Shown: in pieces, positions 1 through 9,724 of the stretch
How positions within the stretch are numbered: the first letter of the stretch is position 1
Layout: the number at the start of each line of letters is the position of its first letter
Assembly (NCBI RefSeq): GCF_000024025.1
Contig: NC_013131.1
Span: forward strand, 7,978,229 to 8,042,228
Direction of reading: 5' to 3'
DNA: 64,000 nt
Origin: Catenulispora acidiphila DSM 44928
Lineage (GTDB): Bacteria; Actinomycetota; Actinomycetes; Streptomycetales; Catenulisporaceae
Made by a program: the position numbers and the translations under genes
The notes under the pieces: generated by a model
Seen by the model: the letters and a program-made list of their open reading frames with translations, nothing else
Database searches by the model: none
What the model was told of the DNA's origin: nothing

Positions 1-42
1 AGGATTTGCTGCTTTTCCAGCGCTTGTCGCCGGCGGGCTGTA

Positions 43-1488
43 TTACTGGCGCGCCCACTTCTGATTGCTGCCGCCGTTGCAGGTCCACAGCTCGATCGCT
101 GTGCCGTTAGAGGTTCCGCCCTTGGTGACGTCGAGGCAGAGACCGGACTGAACAGCGGTGACAGTGCCGTTGCTATTCATCGTCCACTGTTGGTTCGTGC
201 CGCCGTTGCAGTCCCAGATGATGACCGGTGTGCCGGGCGCAGTACCAGCGTTGGCGGCATCGAGGCACTTGTTGCCGTAGACGACAAGGGACTTGGCAGA
301 ATTCAACGTCCAGGACTGGTTGCTGCCGCCGTTGCAGTCCCAGATCTCAGTTTGAGTGCCGTTGGTGGTGGAGGCGTTCGGCACATCCAGGCACCGGTTG
401 GATGCGGTTGCTCGAAGCACCGCGGTACTGACGGCGCCGGAGTTTCCGCCTCCCCATCCGTACTGGATCCTGTCGAGACCAGACCGGTTGGTCACGCTCA
501 GCGAGAGGTTCGTTCCGCTCCCGCTGACCGAGGTGATCGCGCAGGATGCGTTCTCGCACGGCCCTGGACCCACGCTCTGGTCGGCCTGCTTCACGCCCGT
601 CCAGAGGATGGATCCTATGCCCAGCTTGCGGACCGTATCGGTGATCCCGTACAGGTAGGAGACATCATTGTTGCCGTCTCTGGCACCGTCGTAATAGGCG
701 CCGGTGTTCATCGCCACTCCGAACTCCGTCAGCACAGCGCGACTCGCGTAGCCGCACATGTTGTTCTCGAAGTTCGTGACCCAAGCAGCCTCGGTCGTGT
801 GCGAGTTCCCGAACATGCCGTAGATGTGGATGGACAGCAAGGTCCCCGCGAGTCGGGAATCAGCTCCTTCAGCACACAGGGACTCGTCGTCCCAAGTGCC
901 CGGGACTATCACGCGGCCCCGCGGCAGATTGGGGTAGTGCGCAAGCCAGTCAGCCTCGAAGTTGGTCAGGTCGGTGGCGCTGTACGCGTAGGGCTCGTTC
1001 ATGATGTCGAAGTAGAAGTTGCTCTTCGACCCGTACTTGTTGATGACCGTGTTCCACATGGCGTAGAACGACGCCGTGTCGCTGACCTTGCCGTTCTGGA
1101 GCCACGGAGCGATGACGACGTTCATACCCAAGTCGCTTGCGGCGTCCAGGGCCGCCGTGTAGCTGTTCCACCATGATCCGGAGGTCGTCGCGGCGTTGAT
1201 CCCCATGCGCACCGTGTTGGCCCCGATGGCCTGGAAGCCCTTGAGGATCGCCGTGGACTTCGCGTACACGGTCGCGTAGTTGTCCGACGCCGACAGCCCG
1301 ACTGGGATGTTCGGGCCGGTGATGAAGTTGTCGTCCGGATCGGCCCAGTTCACCCCATGGAACTGCGACGTGGTGGCGTAGGCGGGGGAAGCGGCCATGG
1401 AGGTCAGGCCAACCGACCCGATCAACAGGGCGAAGGCTAGCGCGATCGTCATCGGCAGCCTCCGCCGGCGAGGCGCGTTTGTGTCCAA
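43..1488 (-). CDS. Secreted GH5-type glycoside hydrolase with C-terminal ricin-type lectin domain
   Basis: About 481 aa. I chose the TTG at 1488 because GGAGGA lies 6 nt upstream; a TTG at 1521 and an ATG at 1452 are alternatives. An N-terminal RRRR run followed by a hydrophobic stretch and an AxA site before TTSQFHGVNW indicates a secreted protein. The catalytic domain carries the family-5 acid/base motif DIMNEPYAY and a nucleophile motif VLTEFGVA, typical of (beta/alpha)8 endoglucanases and related beta-glycanases. The last roughly 125 residues hold three beta-trefoil units, each with CLD and NQxW signatures (SNQSW, TNQQW, SNQKW), the CBM13/ricin fold that binds polysaccharide. Likely extracellular degradation of plant or fungal polysaccharide. 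The exact substrate cannot be fixed from sequence. Confidence 0.9.
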   Translation of the reverse strand: MDTNAPRRRRLPMTIALAFALLIGSVGLTSMAASPAYATTSQFHGVNWADPDDNFITGPNIPVGLSASDNYATVYAKSTAILKGFQAIGANTVRMGINAATTSGSWWNSYTAALDAASDLGMNVVIAPWLQNGKVSDTASFYAMWNTVINKYGSKSNFYFDIMNEPYAYSATDLTNFEADWLAHYPNLPRGRVIVPGTWDDESLCAEGADSRLAGTLLSIHIYGMFGNSHTTEAAWVTNFENNMCGYASRAVLTEFGVAMNTGAYYDGARDGNNDVSYLYGITDTVRKLGIGSILWTGVKQADQSVGPGPCENASCAITSVSGSGTNLSLSVTNRSGLDRIQYGWGGGNSGAVSTAVLRATASNRCLDVPNASTTNGTQTEIWDCNGGSNQSWTLNSAKSLVVYGNKCLDAANAGTAPGTPVIIWDCNGGTNQQWTMNSNGTVTAVQSGLCLDVTKGGTSNGTAIELWTCNGGSNQKWARQ

Positions 1489-2638
1489 CTTCTTCCTCCA
1501 GTCGAGACAGGCGCCCGCCAACAGGCGGGCTGCATGCGGGAGTCGACCAGCCAGGCGTGGAGATCGTGGATGGGCTCGTTGGCCGTAAGCGGCGGCGAGG
1601 GCATCAGCTTGGCTGGCTTGCAGTCGGCGACTCTAGGAGCCCTCTGATTGGTAGTCAAGGATTTTGTGCGAATCAGTGTTTGATCTAGTCCCTTTTAGTT
1701 GGCATCCACGCCTATCCCAGGTGCGGGGGAAGCCTCCTCTCCCCGCGTCCGAGCCCAGGGACACACGGCCAGAGCCGGCGGAGTCGCCTTTGGTGGTTAC
1801 GGAGGGTCGAACACGGCCACGAACTCCGAGGCAGGCGCCACTGGTGTCGGCTTCCACGACGATGTATCCAACCGCTCTAGATGATCGATAGGTTTCGATC
1901 CGACAATCCCTCTCGTTCATCGCTTGTTACGGGCTCTTCACAGCTGCGCTCCCCGGTGCTACCGTTCCGGATCAACCAATCCATCGATTCGAATCGATCA
2001 CAAAAGCGAGACGCGGCCCCAAGCAACAGCCCGACAGCACCAGCGACAACGCGTCGCGCTCGGTATCCGCCCACCGAAACGCATCCGCGAAGGCTCCAAA
2101 CGTCAAGGCCCTGCTGGATCAAAGCTCTTAGTTAATGGTCGCAGATACGACCCCTGTTGATTTGTGTTTCCTTGCACTGCGCTCGTCACCTATCGCGAGC
2201 GCTGTCCGTCGGCTGCGACCAAACAGCTCACGGCAGCCACGCCCGAACCTCATCGCGTACAACGCCCATAGGCTCTGAGCACCGCTCCCACACAATCGCT
2301 CCACCTCCGCAGCGCGGACAGCACGCAACCGCAGCCTCATGTTCGGCAGTCGTATGCGCTCCACCTCCACAGCGCGAAGAGCACAGATCAGCGACAGATG
2401 AACTTCCGGTGTCCGCCAGCCCTGACATCACACGACCGCCCACCTGGGGATCTTCATAGCCGTTGACAGCCATCGGCCCTTTGGCCGCAGTTGCGGATAC
2501 AGATTGATCGTGATCAACCCCGAGACGGGACAGGACCTGCCGCCGCCCCGTGACTTCACCTGCGCGGTCCCGGGTGTGCTGCTCGGCGCTCCGCAGGGCA
2601 AGAGGCACCGTCGGTGCGTTGACCTGTACCTTGCCTTC
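1489..2638. other. About 1.1 kb without a convincing gene
   Basis: Short open frames occur on both strands, but none has a recognisable protein, good ribosome site and actinomycete codon bias together. The only structure seen is the 60-bp-period direct repeat at 2297-2384. The stretch separates the divergently transcribed glycosidase and lipoprotein genes and probably holds their promoters. Confidence 0.5.
2297..2384. repeat. Two 28-bp degenerate direct repeats, period 60 bp
   Basis: Copy one is 2297-2324 and copy two is 2357-2384. Both begin CGCTCCACCTCC and end AGCAC, with 4 mismatches between them and a 32-nt interval. The size and period resemble a type I-E CRISPR unit read on the minus strand (reverse complement starts GTGCT), as in the array at 19.1 kb. 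The central palindrome is poor and there are only two copies, so this may be a relic or chance. Confidence 0.3.
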
Positions 2639-3433
2639 GTGAAAATTATGGGGGTGCGCTGCCTGCTCGCCATGGCAGCTGTCGGGGTCGTAGCCGGGTG
2701 CGGTACTTCGGGGTCTCATCCGACGGACGGGTCGGCGGGCAAAGCCGCCGCCATCATCGGCCAGCCGACGAGCCCGGCCGCCGTGAAAGCGCCGACGTCC
2801 CCGTCCTATTCGGAGTCGGCCGCGGTCCAGACCAATGGTGGGCGCGGCTACTCCGCGACGCTGTCCGCACGCCTGCTGAACGTGGGCTCGGCACCGACCG
2901 GGTTCTCCGTGAGGATCTCAACGACCGAGGTGAAGGATCCGGAGACCCCGAGCCCGAGCGCCACGGTGCCGTGTTCGGACGCCATCATCCCGCTGCTGTC
3001 AGTGCGACAGGTCGTCGGGAAGCCACCGTCGGCCATGGCCTCGGCCACGCTCAGCAATGACACGGACCCCGACCACTTCTGGGTAGGCGGCGAAGTACTC
3101 AGGACGTACAACGACGGCACCGCCTCACAGGTCATGACCGAGGTAAGAGCCCTCATCGGCCACTGCCCAATCGTCAACACGTCGGGCATCGGCGGCGACA
3201 AGGAGGTCTTCCGCTACGCGGTGGCTCCGGGTCCGCGGCTGGGCGACGACAGTGCACACGTCAGTTGCAGCATGACGACCGCCTCTGATGTGCTGGAGTG
3301 CGACACCGTGCTGGTCAGGATCGGGACGGGTTTGGTGGCCGTCTTCGAGGAGGGCAGCGATCCCGGCGGCAGCCGCTACCTTCCGCAACTCGCCGCGGCC
3401 GCGCTGCAGAAGTATCAAGCGGCAGGCTCCTAA
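2639..3433 (+). CDS. Putative lipoprotein with extracytoplasmic sensor-like domain
   Basis: 264 aa from the GTG at 2639. An ATG at 2648 gives nearly the same signal peptide, and neither start has a strong ribosome site. The N-terminus has K and R, a hydrophobic run, and the lipobox VVAGC (Cys 21), so it should be a diacylated membrane-anchored lipoprotein. A Ser/Pro/Thr-rich linker follows. The C-terminal about 170 residues contain four cysteines (around PCSD, GHCP, SCSM and ECDT) that could form two disulfides. This layout resembles the sensor-like lipoproteins common in actinomycetes. No enzymatic motif was seen. It ends 4 nt before the next gene, so the two are probably co-transcribed. Confidence 0.65.
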   Translation: MKIMGVRCLLAMAAVGVVAGCGTSGSHPTDGSAGKAAAIIGQPTSPAAVKAPTSPSYSESAAVQTNGGRGYSATLSARLLNVGSAPTGFSVRISTTEVKDPETPSPSATVPCSDAIIPLLSVRQVVGKPPSAMASATLSNDTDPDHFWVGGEVLRTYNDGTASQVMTEVRALIGHCPIVNTSGIGGDKEVFRYAVAPGPRLGDDSAHVSCSMTTASDVLECDTVLVRIGTGLVAVFEEGSDPGGSRYLPQLAAAALQKYQAAGS

Positions 3434-3437
3434 TCCG

Positions 3438-3947
3438 TTGTACTTCGAGGACCTGACCGCCTACGGCTACCGCGACGGACCCGACGTCGTGTCCCTGCAC
3501 GACCGCATTGACCGCTCCAGCCCGCCGTTCCCAGTGGTCGAGCCCACCGCGTCGCGAGTCAGCGTCGGCTGGTTGGGCGGACATCGCCGCTTCGTCCGCA
3601 GGACGCGGTTTCCCACCGGCCAGAGCTCCCACGACGTCATCGACGCGCTCATCGACGTGATCGCGGCACAGGCGGTAAACGTCACGCGCGGCTTCCACCG
3701 CTGCGAGTACTGCCCGGCCAAGAAAGCCGACGCGCAGCTCGAGTTCGTTCATCGTGGCCGCACGATCCCGCTGGGCAGCAGCGAGATCCGCGTCCCCGCC
3801 GCCGACGCGTCGGTCTTCGCCGCTCCCACGCTCATCGCGCACTACGTCCGCGACCACCGCTACTGTCCGCCGCCGGCCTTCACCGATGTGCTCATGGCCT
3901 TCCGGCACAGTACCGCCGATCTCGCGCGCGGCTGGTTCGCGGCCTGA
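3438..3947 (+). CDS. DUF7919-like protein of unknown function
   Basis: 169 aa from the TTG at 3438, chosen because the protein begins LYFEDLTAYGY, the usual start of a family of actinomycete proteins (DUF7919-like) that open with a [YF]xDL[ST]xY motif. Conserved-looking segments include VGWL and the paired cysteines in HRCEYCPA, which could bind a metal. No signal peptide or membrane segment. Only 4 nt separate it from the lipoprotein gene, so the two are probably translated from one message. Function unknown; the family assignment rests on remembered motif similarity. Confidence 0.65.
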   Translation: MYFEDLTAYGYRDGPDVVSLHDRIDRSSPPFPVVEPTASRVSVGWLGGHRRFVRRTRFPTGQSSHDVIDALIDVIAAQAVNVTRGFHRCEYCPAKKADAQLEFVHRGRTIPLGSSEIRVPAADASVFAAPTLIAHYVRDHRYCPPPAFTDVLMAFRHSTADLARGWFAA

Positions 3948-4022
3948 GCAGCTTGTCCCCAGCGCCCACTGTGGTGGGCGCCATGAGCATGAACCGTACT
4001 GGGATGGTGCCATGCTCTTCCG

Positions 4023-4063
4023 TTTGACAGCCAGGTCAGGGCATCCCTGACCTGGCTGTCAAA
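4023..4063. terminator. Perfect 19-bp inverted repeat, probable bidirectional terminator
   Basis: Arms 4023-4041 and 4045-4063 are perfectly complementary around a CAT loop (TTTGACAGCC...GGCTGTCAAA). It lies 76 nt downstream of the DUF7919-like gene and beside an SsuD-like remnant. There is no long T tract, as is usual for GC-rich actinomycete terminators. Confidence 0.7.
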
Positions 4064-4069
4064 GCCGTC

Positions 4070-4375
4070 GCCATGGTCTGAACCCGGGGCGCTTCAATGC
4101 GCTCGTAACGCCGGTCGTGGCCCAGCCGGCGGCCGTACCGGCGCTGCTCCTGCTCGTCGCTGCCGGTAACGATGTTCAGGACCAGCCAGCCGCCGGACTG
4201 GCGTTGGAAGGTCGCGGCCATCTGCACGGCCAGCGTCGGCGCCAGGGAGTCCGGCCGCAGGGCGACGATGAACGCCAGAGTGCTGGTCTGGGCGGCAGTG
4301 GTGATCCACGCCTCCTCGCACCAGATCCCGGTCGGTGTCAGGACCGACCTCAACCAGATCCAATAACGCAATGGC
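4070..4375 (-). pseudogene. Remnant of an alkanesulfonate monooxygenase-like (luciferase family) gene
   Basis: In one minus-strand frame the translation runs VLTPTGIWCEEAW, then VALRPDSLAPTLAVQMAATF, then SGGWLVLNIVTGSDEQ and GHDRRYERI. This is the core of SsuD-type flavin-dependent monooxygenases, where LLPTGxxCEDxW, VALRPGxxxPTLAARMAATxDR, SGGRLLLNVVTG and HDERYERT are typical. Only about 90 residues remain. The barrel N-terminus and C-terminal half are missing and no start fits, so it is a decayed fragment ending near the 4023-4063 hairpin. It points to a deletion or insertion event beside the Gabija genes. Confidence 0.65.
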
Positions 4376-4773
4376 CCCCGCGGCCGCGCATCGCAGCACT
4401 CCGATGCAGAGAACGTCCAGGGGTTGGCCACCTGCCTGACAGTGGAGTTGTCGTTGCTGAGGTCAAAGACACCGCGACCACACGCAGACAGGCGAACCAG
4501 CCGATACCAAAGGGCTGTCATATGCTTTTGGCCATTGCCTGCGTCTGGTACGAGACATTGTGCGTCAGCGTCTCGGCCGCTCAGTCGGCATCCTGCCCGA
4601 TGAGCCGACAACGCGGACAACGTCTCGGAGTTGTGCGCGCTGACTACGCCATCAGGCCCTCCATGTTTTCCCTCTATTTGCCAACGCATCTCCACCGGAG
4701 AGCCCGATACTGGCTCGCGGACCAAAATGGTTCAGGGATCATCGACGGCGATTCACCATGGAGCGTGCGACGT

Positions 4774-6783
4774 ATGCGTCTAACCAGCATCAAGATCAAA
4801 AACTTTCGGCTCCTGGAGGATATCGAGGTCGGAATCGATGAGATCGCGACGCTGATTGTCGGGCGCAACAACAGCGGCAAGACGTCTCTCGTCAACGTGT
4901 TCGACAAGTTCTTCGGGGACGAGGACTGCACCTTCGTGCTCGAAGACTTTCCAGCCGCGCGGATCGCGGACATCAAGCAGGCACACGAATGGTGGGCGAA
5001 GGCCGAACACGAAGAGCCGGCGGATGGTATCGACCCGGAATCCGATCTGCACGCCGCAGCCGTGGGCCTGCTGCCGCAGATGACGCTGCAGCTGACTGTC
5101 ACATACGACGAGAAGGAGAACCTGGCCGCCCTGTCTGGGATGATTCTCGATCTCGACGAAGAGTGCCGCGACGTCGTCATTGAAGCCGTGTTGGAGGCAG
5201 ATCAGCCCGAGAACTTCCTCGCGGAGTACCATACGGCCGCCAGCCACCAGGAATTATTCGTTGAACACCGGTGGCTTCGCTCCAACTTCCTCAAATTCTT
5301 CAAGACGTCCTTTTACGCCGTCTCAGTGCGAGGGAACCCGCCGGCACGAAGGCCGATCAAGAAGTCGGTGATCGACAACGTTCTATCTGTGCAGTTCATC
5401 TACGCACAGAACAAACTCGACGACTCCGGCACGGACCGCACCAGGAATCTTTCCAAGAGCTTCGAAGACTTTCACAGGGCCCACAGCGAGGACGCGGAGA
5501 GGAACCACAACATCGATGGGATCGATGCAGCCCTGCTGACCGCCTCGCAACGGGTGGACAAGAGTTTCGCAGCGCTCTTCACACCCATATTCGACGACTT
5601 GAACCGGTTCGGCGTCGGAAACATCGAGCCGGTCCGAGTACCCAAAGTTGTCACCAAGTTTGACGCCACCTCGGTCTTCCGGGGCAGCACCCGCATCGAG
5701 TACCCCGCCGAGACTGGCGACATGGCGCTGCCCGAGGGCCACCATGGCCTCGGCTACAGCAAGCTGATTTTCACGATCGTGCGGATCGTCGACTTCTACG
5801 AGACTCACCGACGCGCGGTGCCGCGGCCGGCGATTCAACTGCTCTTCATCGAGGAGCCGGAGGCCCATCTTCATCCCCAGATGCAAGAGGCGTTCATCGC
5901 GAACATCCGAGACTTCCTCAGGACCAAAGACGGCTGGAACGTCCAGGTAATCGTCACCACTCATTCACCGCACATCATGATGAAGAGCGGTTTCGAGTGC
6001 GTGAGGTATTTCGATCGATGGGATCCAGGCGCACGAGTACGGGACTTGCAGACGTTTCAGCAGCTCGCCGGAGCCACGACTGACGGCCAGGACGCGCTTC
6101 GATTCCTTCAGCAGTACATGGAGCTTCGCCCGTGCGACATGTTCTTCGCAGACAAGATCATCCTCGTCGAAGGAACCGTCGAACGTCTACTGCTGCCCGA
6201 GATGATCAAACGATGCGCACCCACGCTCGCCCACAAATACCTCTCGGTCATCGAGGTCGGCGGCGCCTACGCACTCAAGTTCAGAGAGCTTCTGAGCTTC
6301 CTCTCGGTCCAGACACTCGTCATCACGGATCTGGACTCGGGAACCCTGGAAGGCCATCACAAAGCATGCGAGCCCAGCACCGCAGGAGCAGTCACGACCA
6401 ACGCGACGTTGAAGAGTTGGCTTCCCGCAGAAAGGGACATCGCCACACTTCTCGAAATCGACGACGCCGCCAAGACTAAAGGACACGTCCGAGTGGCCTA
6501 CCAGGTGCCGGAGCAAAGCGGTGGTCCGGTCGGTCGCAGCTTCGAAGATGCCTTCATCCTCGCCAACGCACACATCTTGGCTGCCGAACTCGCCGGCCTG
6601 TCCACGCGCAAGGCCTTCATCGCAGACACAGACTCCCCCTCGGCGGAGATGATCGCCGAAAGCGCCTACAAGATCGCCGACGGGCTTCACGGCGAGAAGA
6701 CTGGTTTCGCGTTCGACGTCCTCCGCCTCGACGGCTGGAGCGTTCCGCGATACATCGACGAAGGATTGCGGTGGCTGGAGTAG
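4774..6783 (+). CDS. gajA: Gabija protein GajA: OLD-family ATPase/TOPRIM endonuclease
   Basis: 669 aa from the ATG at 4774 (MRLTSIKIKNFRLLEDIEVG), which places the Walker A motif GRNNSGKT at residues 30-37 as expected for an OLD/RecF-type ATPase. Walker B and adjacent residues are LFIEEPEAHLHP (357-367) and the switch histidine is in TTHSPH (395-400). The C-terminal TOPRIM domain keeps its catalytic acids: ILVEGTVE (E466, E470) and VITDLDSG (D519, D521). In Gabija, GajA is a nucleotide-regulated DNA nickase or endonuclease that assembles with the helicase GajB and restricts phage. The next gene overlaps by 13 nt and is a UvrD-like helicase, which makes this a Gabija locus and not a lone OLD gene. 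It is somewhat longer than the roughly 580-aa Bacillus GajA. The upstream 400 bp hold only debris. Confidence 0.92.
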   Translation: MRLTSIKIKNFRLLEDIEVGIDEIATLIVGRNNSGKTSLVNVFDKFFGDEDCTFVLEDFPAARIADIKQAHEWWAKAEHEEPADGIDPESDLHAAAVGLLPQMTLQLTVTYDEKENLAALSGMILDLDEECRDVVIEAVLEADQPENFLAEYHTAASHQELFVEHRWLRSNFLKFFKTSFYAVSVRGNPPARRPIKKSVIDNVLSVQFIYAQNKLDDSGTDRTRNLSKSFEDFHRAHSEDAERNHNIDGIDAALLTASQRVDKSFAALFTPIFDDLNRFGVGNIEPVRVPKVVTKFDATSVFRGSTRIEYPAETGDMALPEGHHGLGYSKLIFTIVRIVDFYETHRRAVPRPAIQLLFIEEPEAHLHPQMQEAFIANIRDFLRTKDGWNVQVIVTTHSPHIMMKSGFECVRYFDRWDPGARVRDLQTFQQLAGATTDGQDALRFLQQYMELRPCDMFFADKIILVEGTVERLLLPEMIKRCAPTLAHKYLSVIEVGGAYALKFRELLSFLSVQTLVITDLDSGTLEGHHKACEPSTAGAVTTNATLKSWLPAERDIATLLEIDDAAKTKGHVRVAYQVPEQSGGPVGRSFEDAFILANAHILAAELAGLSTRKAFIADTDSPSAEMIAESAYKIADGLHGEKTGFAFDVLRLDGWSVPRYIDEGLRWLE

Positions 6784-8412
6784 ACACGCTGGATCAGCTG
6801 ATTGAGAGTCTGGATGCCCGGCGGAGCTTCAAACTGGAGGCGGGCGCCGGGTCCGGGAAGACCTACTCACTCGTCTACGCGCTTCGGCATCTTCTCAGTA
6901 CACAGCGGCGTGAACTCGAGCAGTCAGGTCGCTCGATCGCCTGCATCACCTACACCAACGCCGCCAAAAACGAGATACATCGCCGCGTAGCCCAAGATCC
7001 GCTTGTCCATGTCAGCACGATTCACGAGTTTCTGTGGTCGGTCGTCCGGCCGTATCAGGCTCAGCTACGCCAGGCCCTGATCGACTACAACCGAAGGGCG
7101 AGAGTCCCCGTAGACGGACTCGAGGACGCTCTCACCGCCGATGTGGAGATCACCTACGGTGACAGAGGACGTAGATACAGCGAGGGCGTCATCACCCACC
7201 AAGATGTGATCGAGCTCTCGCATCAGCTGATCTCCTCGCATCCGAGGCTCGCACGAATCATCACCGACCAGTACCCATACATCTTCGTCGACGAGTACCA
7301 GGACACCTTCCCTGAGACAGTCCAGGTGTTGCTTGAGCATCTTCTGGCCCGGACGCGAGGGCAAGTTTGTGGTCGGCCTATTCGGCGACTCGATGCAAAA
7401 GATCTTCCAGGCCGGGATCGGCACTGTCGTCACCGAAAGGCTCGAAACTATCACCAAGCACGAGAACTTCCGCAGCTCCCACGCGGTAGTAGCGCTCCTC
7501 AACAAGATCCGCCCGGAACTGCCCCAGATAGTGGCCGGCCCAGAGCGGGAGGGGGAAGCATGGCTGTTCGCAGAAACCCGCTTCTCGGGCCCGAATGAGC
7601 GCCTTGCTGCCGCCCACCGGATGCTCACAAACCGCGGCTGGCAGATAGACAGCACCAAACATCTGTACCTGACACACCGCCTGATCGCCGGTTCTTTGGG
7701 CTATCCGGACCTCGACAAGCTCTACGCCAACCGTGGCCGCAGTGGCCGCGACGACCTCCTCGAAGGTAGCGAGCCCTATGCCCAACTGCTTCAGAGAATC
7801 GATGCGGTCCGGCGAGCCCACGAGGCTGACGACCAGGCAGCGTTGTTGGAACACCTGGGTGACGGCGACGTCCTCATCACTCGTCACCGTCAGAAGCGCG
7901 AAATCACGCATGGGCTTCAAAAGCTAGCAGAGCTGTGCGCAGGCGGAAGCATCGGAGAGGTCGCCGATTGCGCGCACGGCCGCCGCCTCGTCTTCAAGAC
8001 GCCGAAAGTGCGCGAACTGGAATCGCTCATCGGCCGTACCGAGCTCGGCGAGCGAGACCAGAGGCACGCGACCTTCTGCGAGGCACTGCGCGCTGTTCCG
8101 TACCAGCAGTGGGCCAACTTTGCGCAGTTCCGCGAAGACCAGACGCCCTACTCCACCCAGCACTCGGTCAAGGGCGCCGAGTTCGACGATGTCCTCGTGG
8201 TCGTCGACGACACCGCCTGGAACCAGTTCAACATGGGCAAAATGATCGCCGGCATCGACAAACCCGAGCGTACCGAACGGTCACGGAACATGTTCTACGT
8301 CTGCTGCTCGCGCGCCCGCAATCGACTCGCCGTCGTGTTCCTAGGCGATCTCCCCGAAGGGGCGGAGCCCGTCGTCCAAGACTGGTTCGGCGAGGATCGC
8401 GTTCTACTTTGA
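6771..8412 (+). pseudogene. gajB: Gabija protein GajB: UvrD/Rep-like helicase, apparent frameshift
   Basis: Starts at the GTG at 6771, overlapping gajA by 13 nt (translational coupling). The first frame carries Walker A GAGSGKT (residues 25-31), motif Ia CITYTNAA and the DExx motif FVDEYQDT (172-179). That frame is lost near 7359-7361, where GajB-like sequence continues in the +1 frame: GKFVVGLFGDSMQKIF (motif III), then HSVKGAEFDDVLVV (motif V) and MFYVCCSRARN (motif VI). Removing one G from the GGG at 7359-7361 joins the frames as ARTRGKFVVGL, so a single-base insertion or sequencing error explains the break. All superfamily-1 helicase motifs are present across the two frames. If the shift is genuine, the helicase is truncated after the DExx box and the system is probably inactive. 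Confidence 0.85.
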
Positions 8413-8455
8413 ATCGGCGCAGCTGCACCCGGTTGAAGCCCGGGCTCGTCACCGC

Positions 8456-8692
8456 ATGACTGTTCGCTTGAATGAGACGATGGCATTCTACGAACCAGAA
8501 CTCGGATTCGTGGAGGCCGTTATCATGCGGGCGCAGCCATGGGGTTGGTGGACAGGGCACAAGCTTGAGATCCCTGAGGACTATCTGCAGGCCTTCACAA
8601 CGGCCGACAAGAAGGCCGACGCCCTCATCTACCTCGATCTCTTCGCTGGCTGGCCGACGAACAAGGACGCCGCACCGGCGAGTCGGCCATAG
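8456..8692 (+). pseudogene. N-terminal fragment resembling a three-Cys-motif partner (TcmP) protein
   Basis: A 78-aa frame reads WWTGHKLEIPEDYLQAFT and then IYLDLFAGWPTNKD. TcmP-family proteins typically begin with W..xKLxxxxxYLxAFTT followed by a YxDLFAGxG methyltransferase-like motif, so this looks like the first 70 or so residues of one, cut off immediately after the DLFAG motif. It may be translated, but it cannot be a complete enzyme. It follows gajB by about 40 nt and marks a break in the ancestral gene order. Confidence 0.45.
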
Positions 8693-8841
8693 GGCCGACC
8701 AAACACACCGACCTACGCGCCTACGTTGGGTCGAGCACGAGCCGCTGACCGGTGGATTCCGACAGGCCAGGCCTCGGCCCGGCCTGTCGGTCGTCAGGCC
8801 CGGACAGTGCCGCGACGGTCACGCAGGGACATCAGAGCAGT

Positions 8842-9183
8842 TCAGAGCACCGACAAGCGCCCCAGCGCGCCGGTGGCGCACGATGGCACGGCGTTATCCG
8901 GCGACACCTGCGGCGCAGACCCCCGCACACGATCGTCGCCGTCACGACGCCCATCCACCAGGCCGGCCAGCGCCACCAGATCCTCAAGCCGGTACGGGCA
9001 CCGCCCCGCCGCAGCCGCCGCGAACGGGCCATCCGGCACCACATCCGTCCAGCCAGCCGGAATCGACCAGCGACGGCCCTGCTCATCGAGCCAGTACACG
9101 ACGTCACCGCGCCAGCAGTTCATCCGCGCCACGAACACCAGCGCCTGCCCGAACAACGGATGGAACGGGTGCGTCACCCGCAC
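8842..9183 (-). CDS. DUF5372-like small protein associated with mobile elements
   Basis: About 113 aa from a GTG at 9183. It begins VRVTHPFHPLFGQALVFVAR and contains VVYWLDEQGRRWSIPAGWTDV, the hallmark of the DUF5372 family. Members are small, often sit beside transposases or recombinases in actinomycetes, and have no known activity. The C-terminus (YRLEDLVALAGLVD) also fits. IS3 debris lies immediately upstream on the opposite strand, in line with that association. The gene may be a passenger left behind by an element. Confidence 0.55.
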   Translation of the reverse strand: MRVTHPFHPLFGQALVFVARMNCWRGDVVYWLDEQGRRWSIPAGWTDVVPDGPFAAAAAGRCPYRLEDLVALAGLVDGRRDGDDRVRGSAPQVSPDNAVPSCATGALGRLSVL

Positions 9184-9239
9184 ACATCCACCTTCAGCAG
9201 CGGAAACCGTCGTAGTCGACGACACGGAACAACGCACTC

Positions 9240-9445
9240 CCGGAGAGCATGTGGAGCGTCATCAAAACCGAGCGGATCTGCCGCCGTGAGCTGCCCACCC
9301 GGGCCGACGCCGACTGCGAGCTGTTCGCATATACATCGACAGCTTCGACAGCACCCGCCGCATCCAGAAACGACTCGGCTAGCAATCCCCGGACGAGTAC
9401 GAAGCCGCCTACTGGAACGCCGAAGACCTCACCGGCCGGCCACCA
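9240..9445 (+). pseudogene. C-terminal remnant of an IS3-family transposase (OrfB)
   Basis: The frame starting MWSVIKTE continues CRRELPTRADADCELF, the end of the DDE domain of IS150/IS3-type transposases. After a 2-nt shift the neighbouring frame gives YIDSFDSTRRIQKRLG, then a stop and SPDEYEAAYW. IS3 OrfB proteins normally read AYIDSFYNxxRRxxxLGYxSPxEYE at this point. The fragment therefore carries at least one frameshift and one in-frame stop and is non-functional. Confidence 0.7.
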
Positions 9446-9611
9446 AAACCCCGCTGGCCGCTCACGCGGCCCCGACCCCGCCACCCATTCAACCCACCCG
9501 AATACACCGAGCCCTGACAACGATCAGCACCCCCTGACCAGGAGCTCAACCCCTCCGGACGACAGAGGGAAATTCCATCTACCCCGGGGTAACGTGTGCC
9601 ATTGACCAAAG

Positions 9612-9671
9612 CCCCTAGACATCACGCGCCCGGCCCCAGGAATCTGGGGCCGGGCGCGTGATGTCTAGGGG
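9612..9671. terminator. Perfect 27-bp inverted repeat, strong terminator
   Basis: Arms 9612-9638 and 9645-9671 are fully complementary with a 6-nt loop (CCCCTAGACATC...GATGTCTAGGGG). It sits 54 nt downstream of the minus-strand secreted-protein gene, so it most likely terminates that transcript. Confidence 0.8.
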
Positions 9672-9724
9672 GAGCCGCGTGGGCGTTCCCTACCGGCGGT
9701 GCGCGCTGCCGGGGGACGTCGTCA

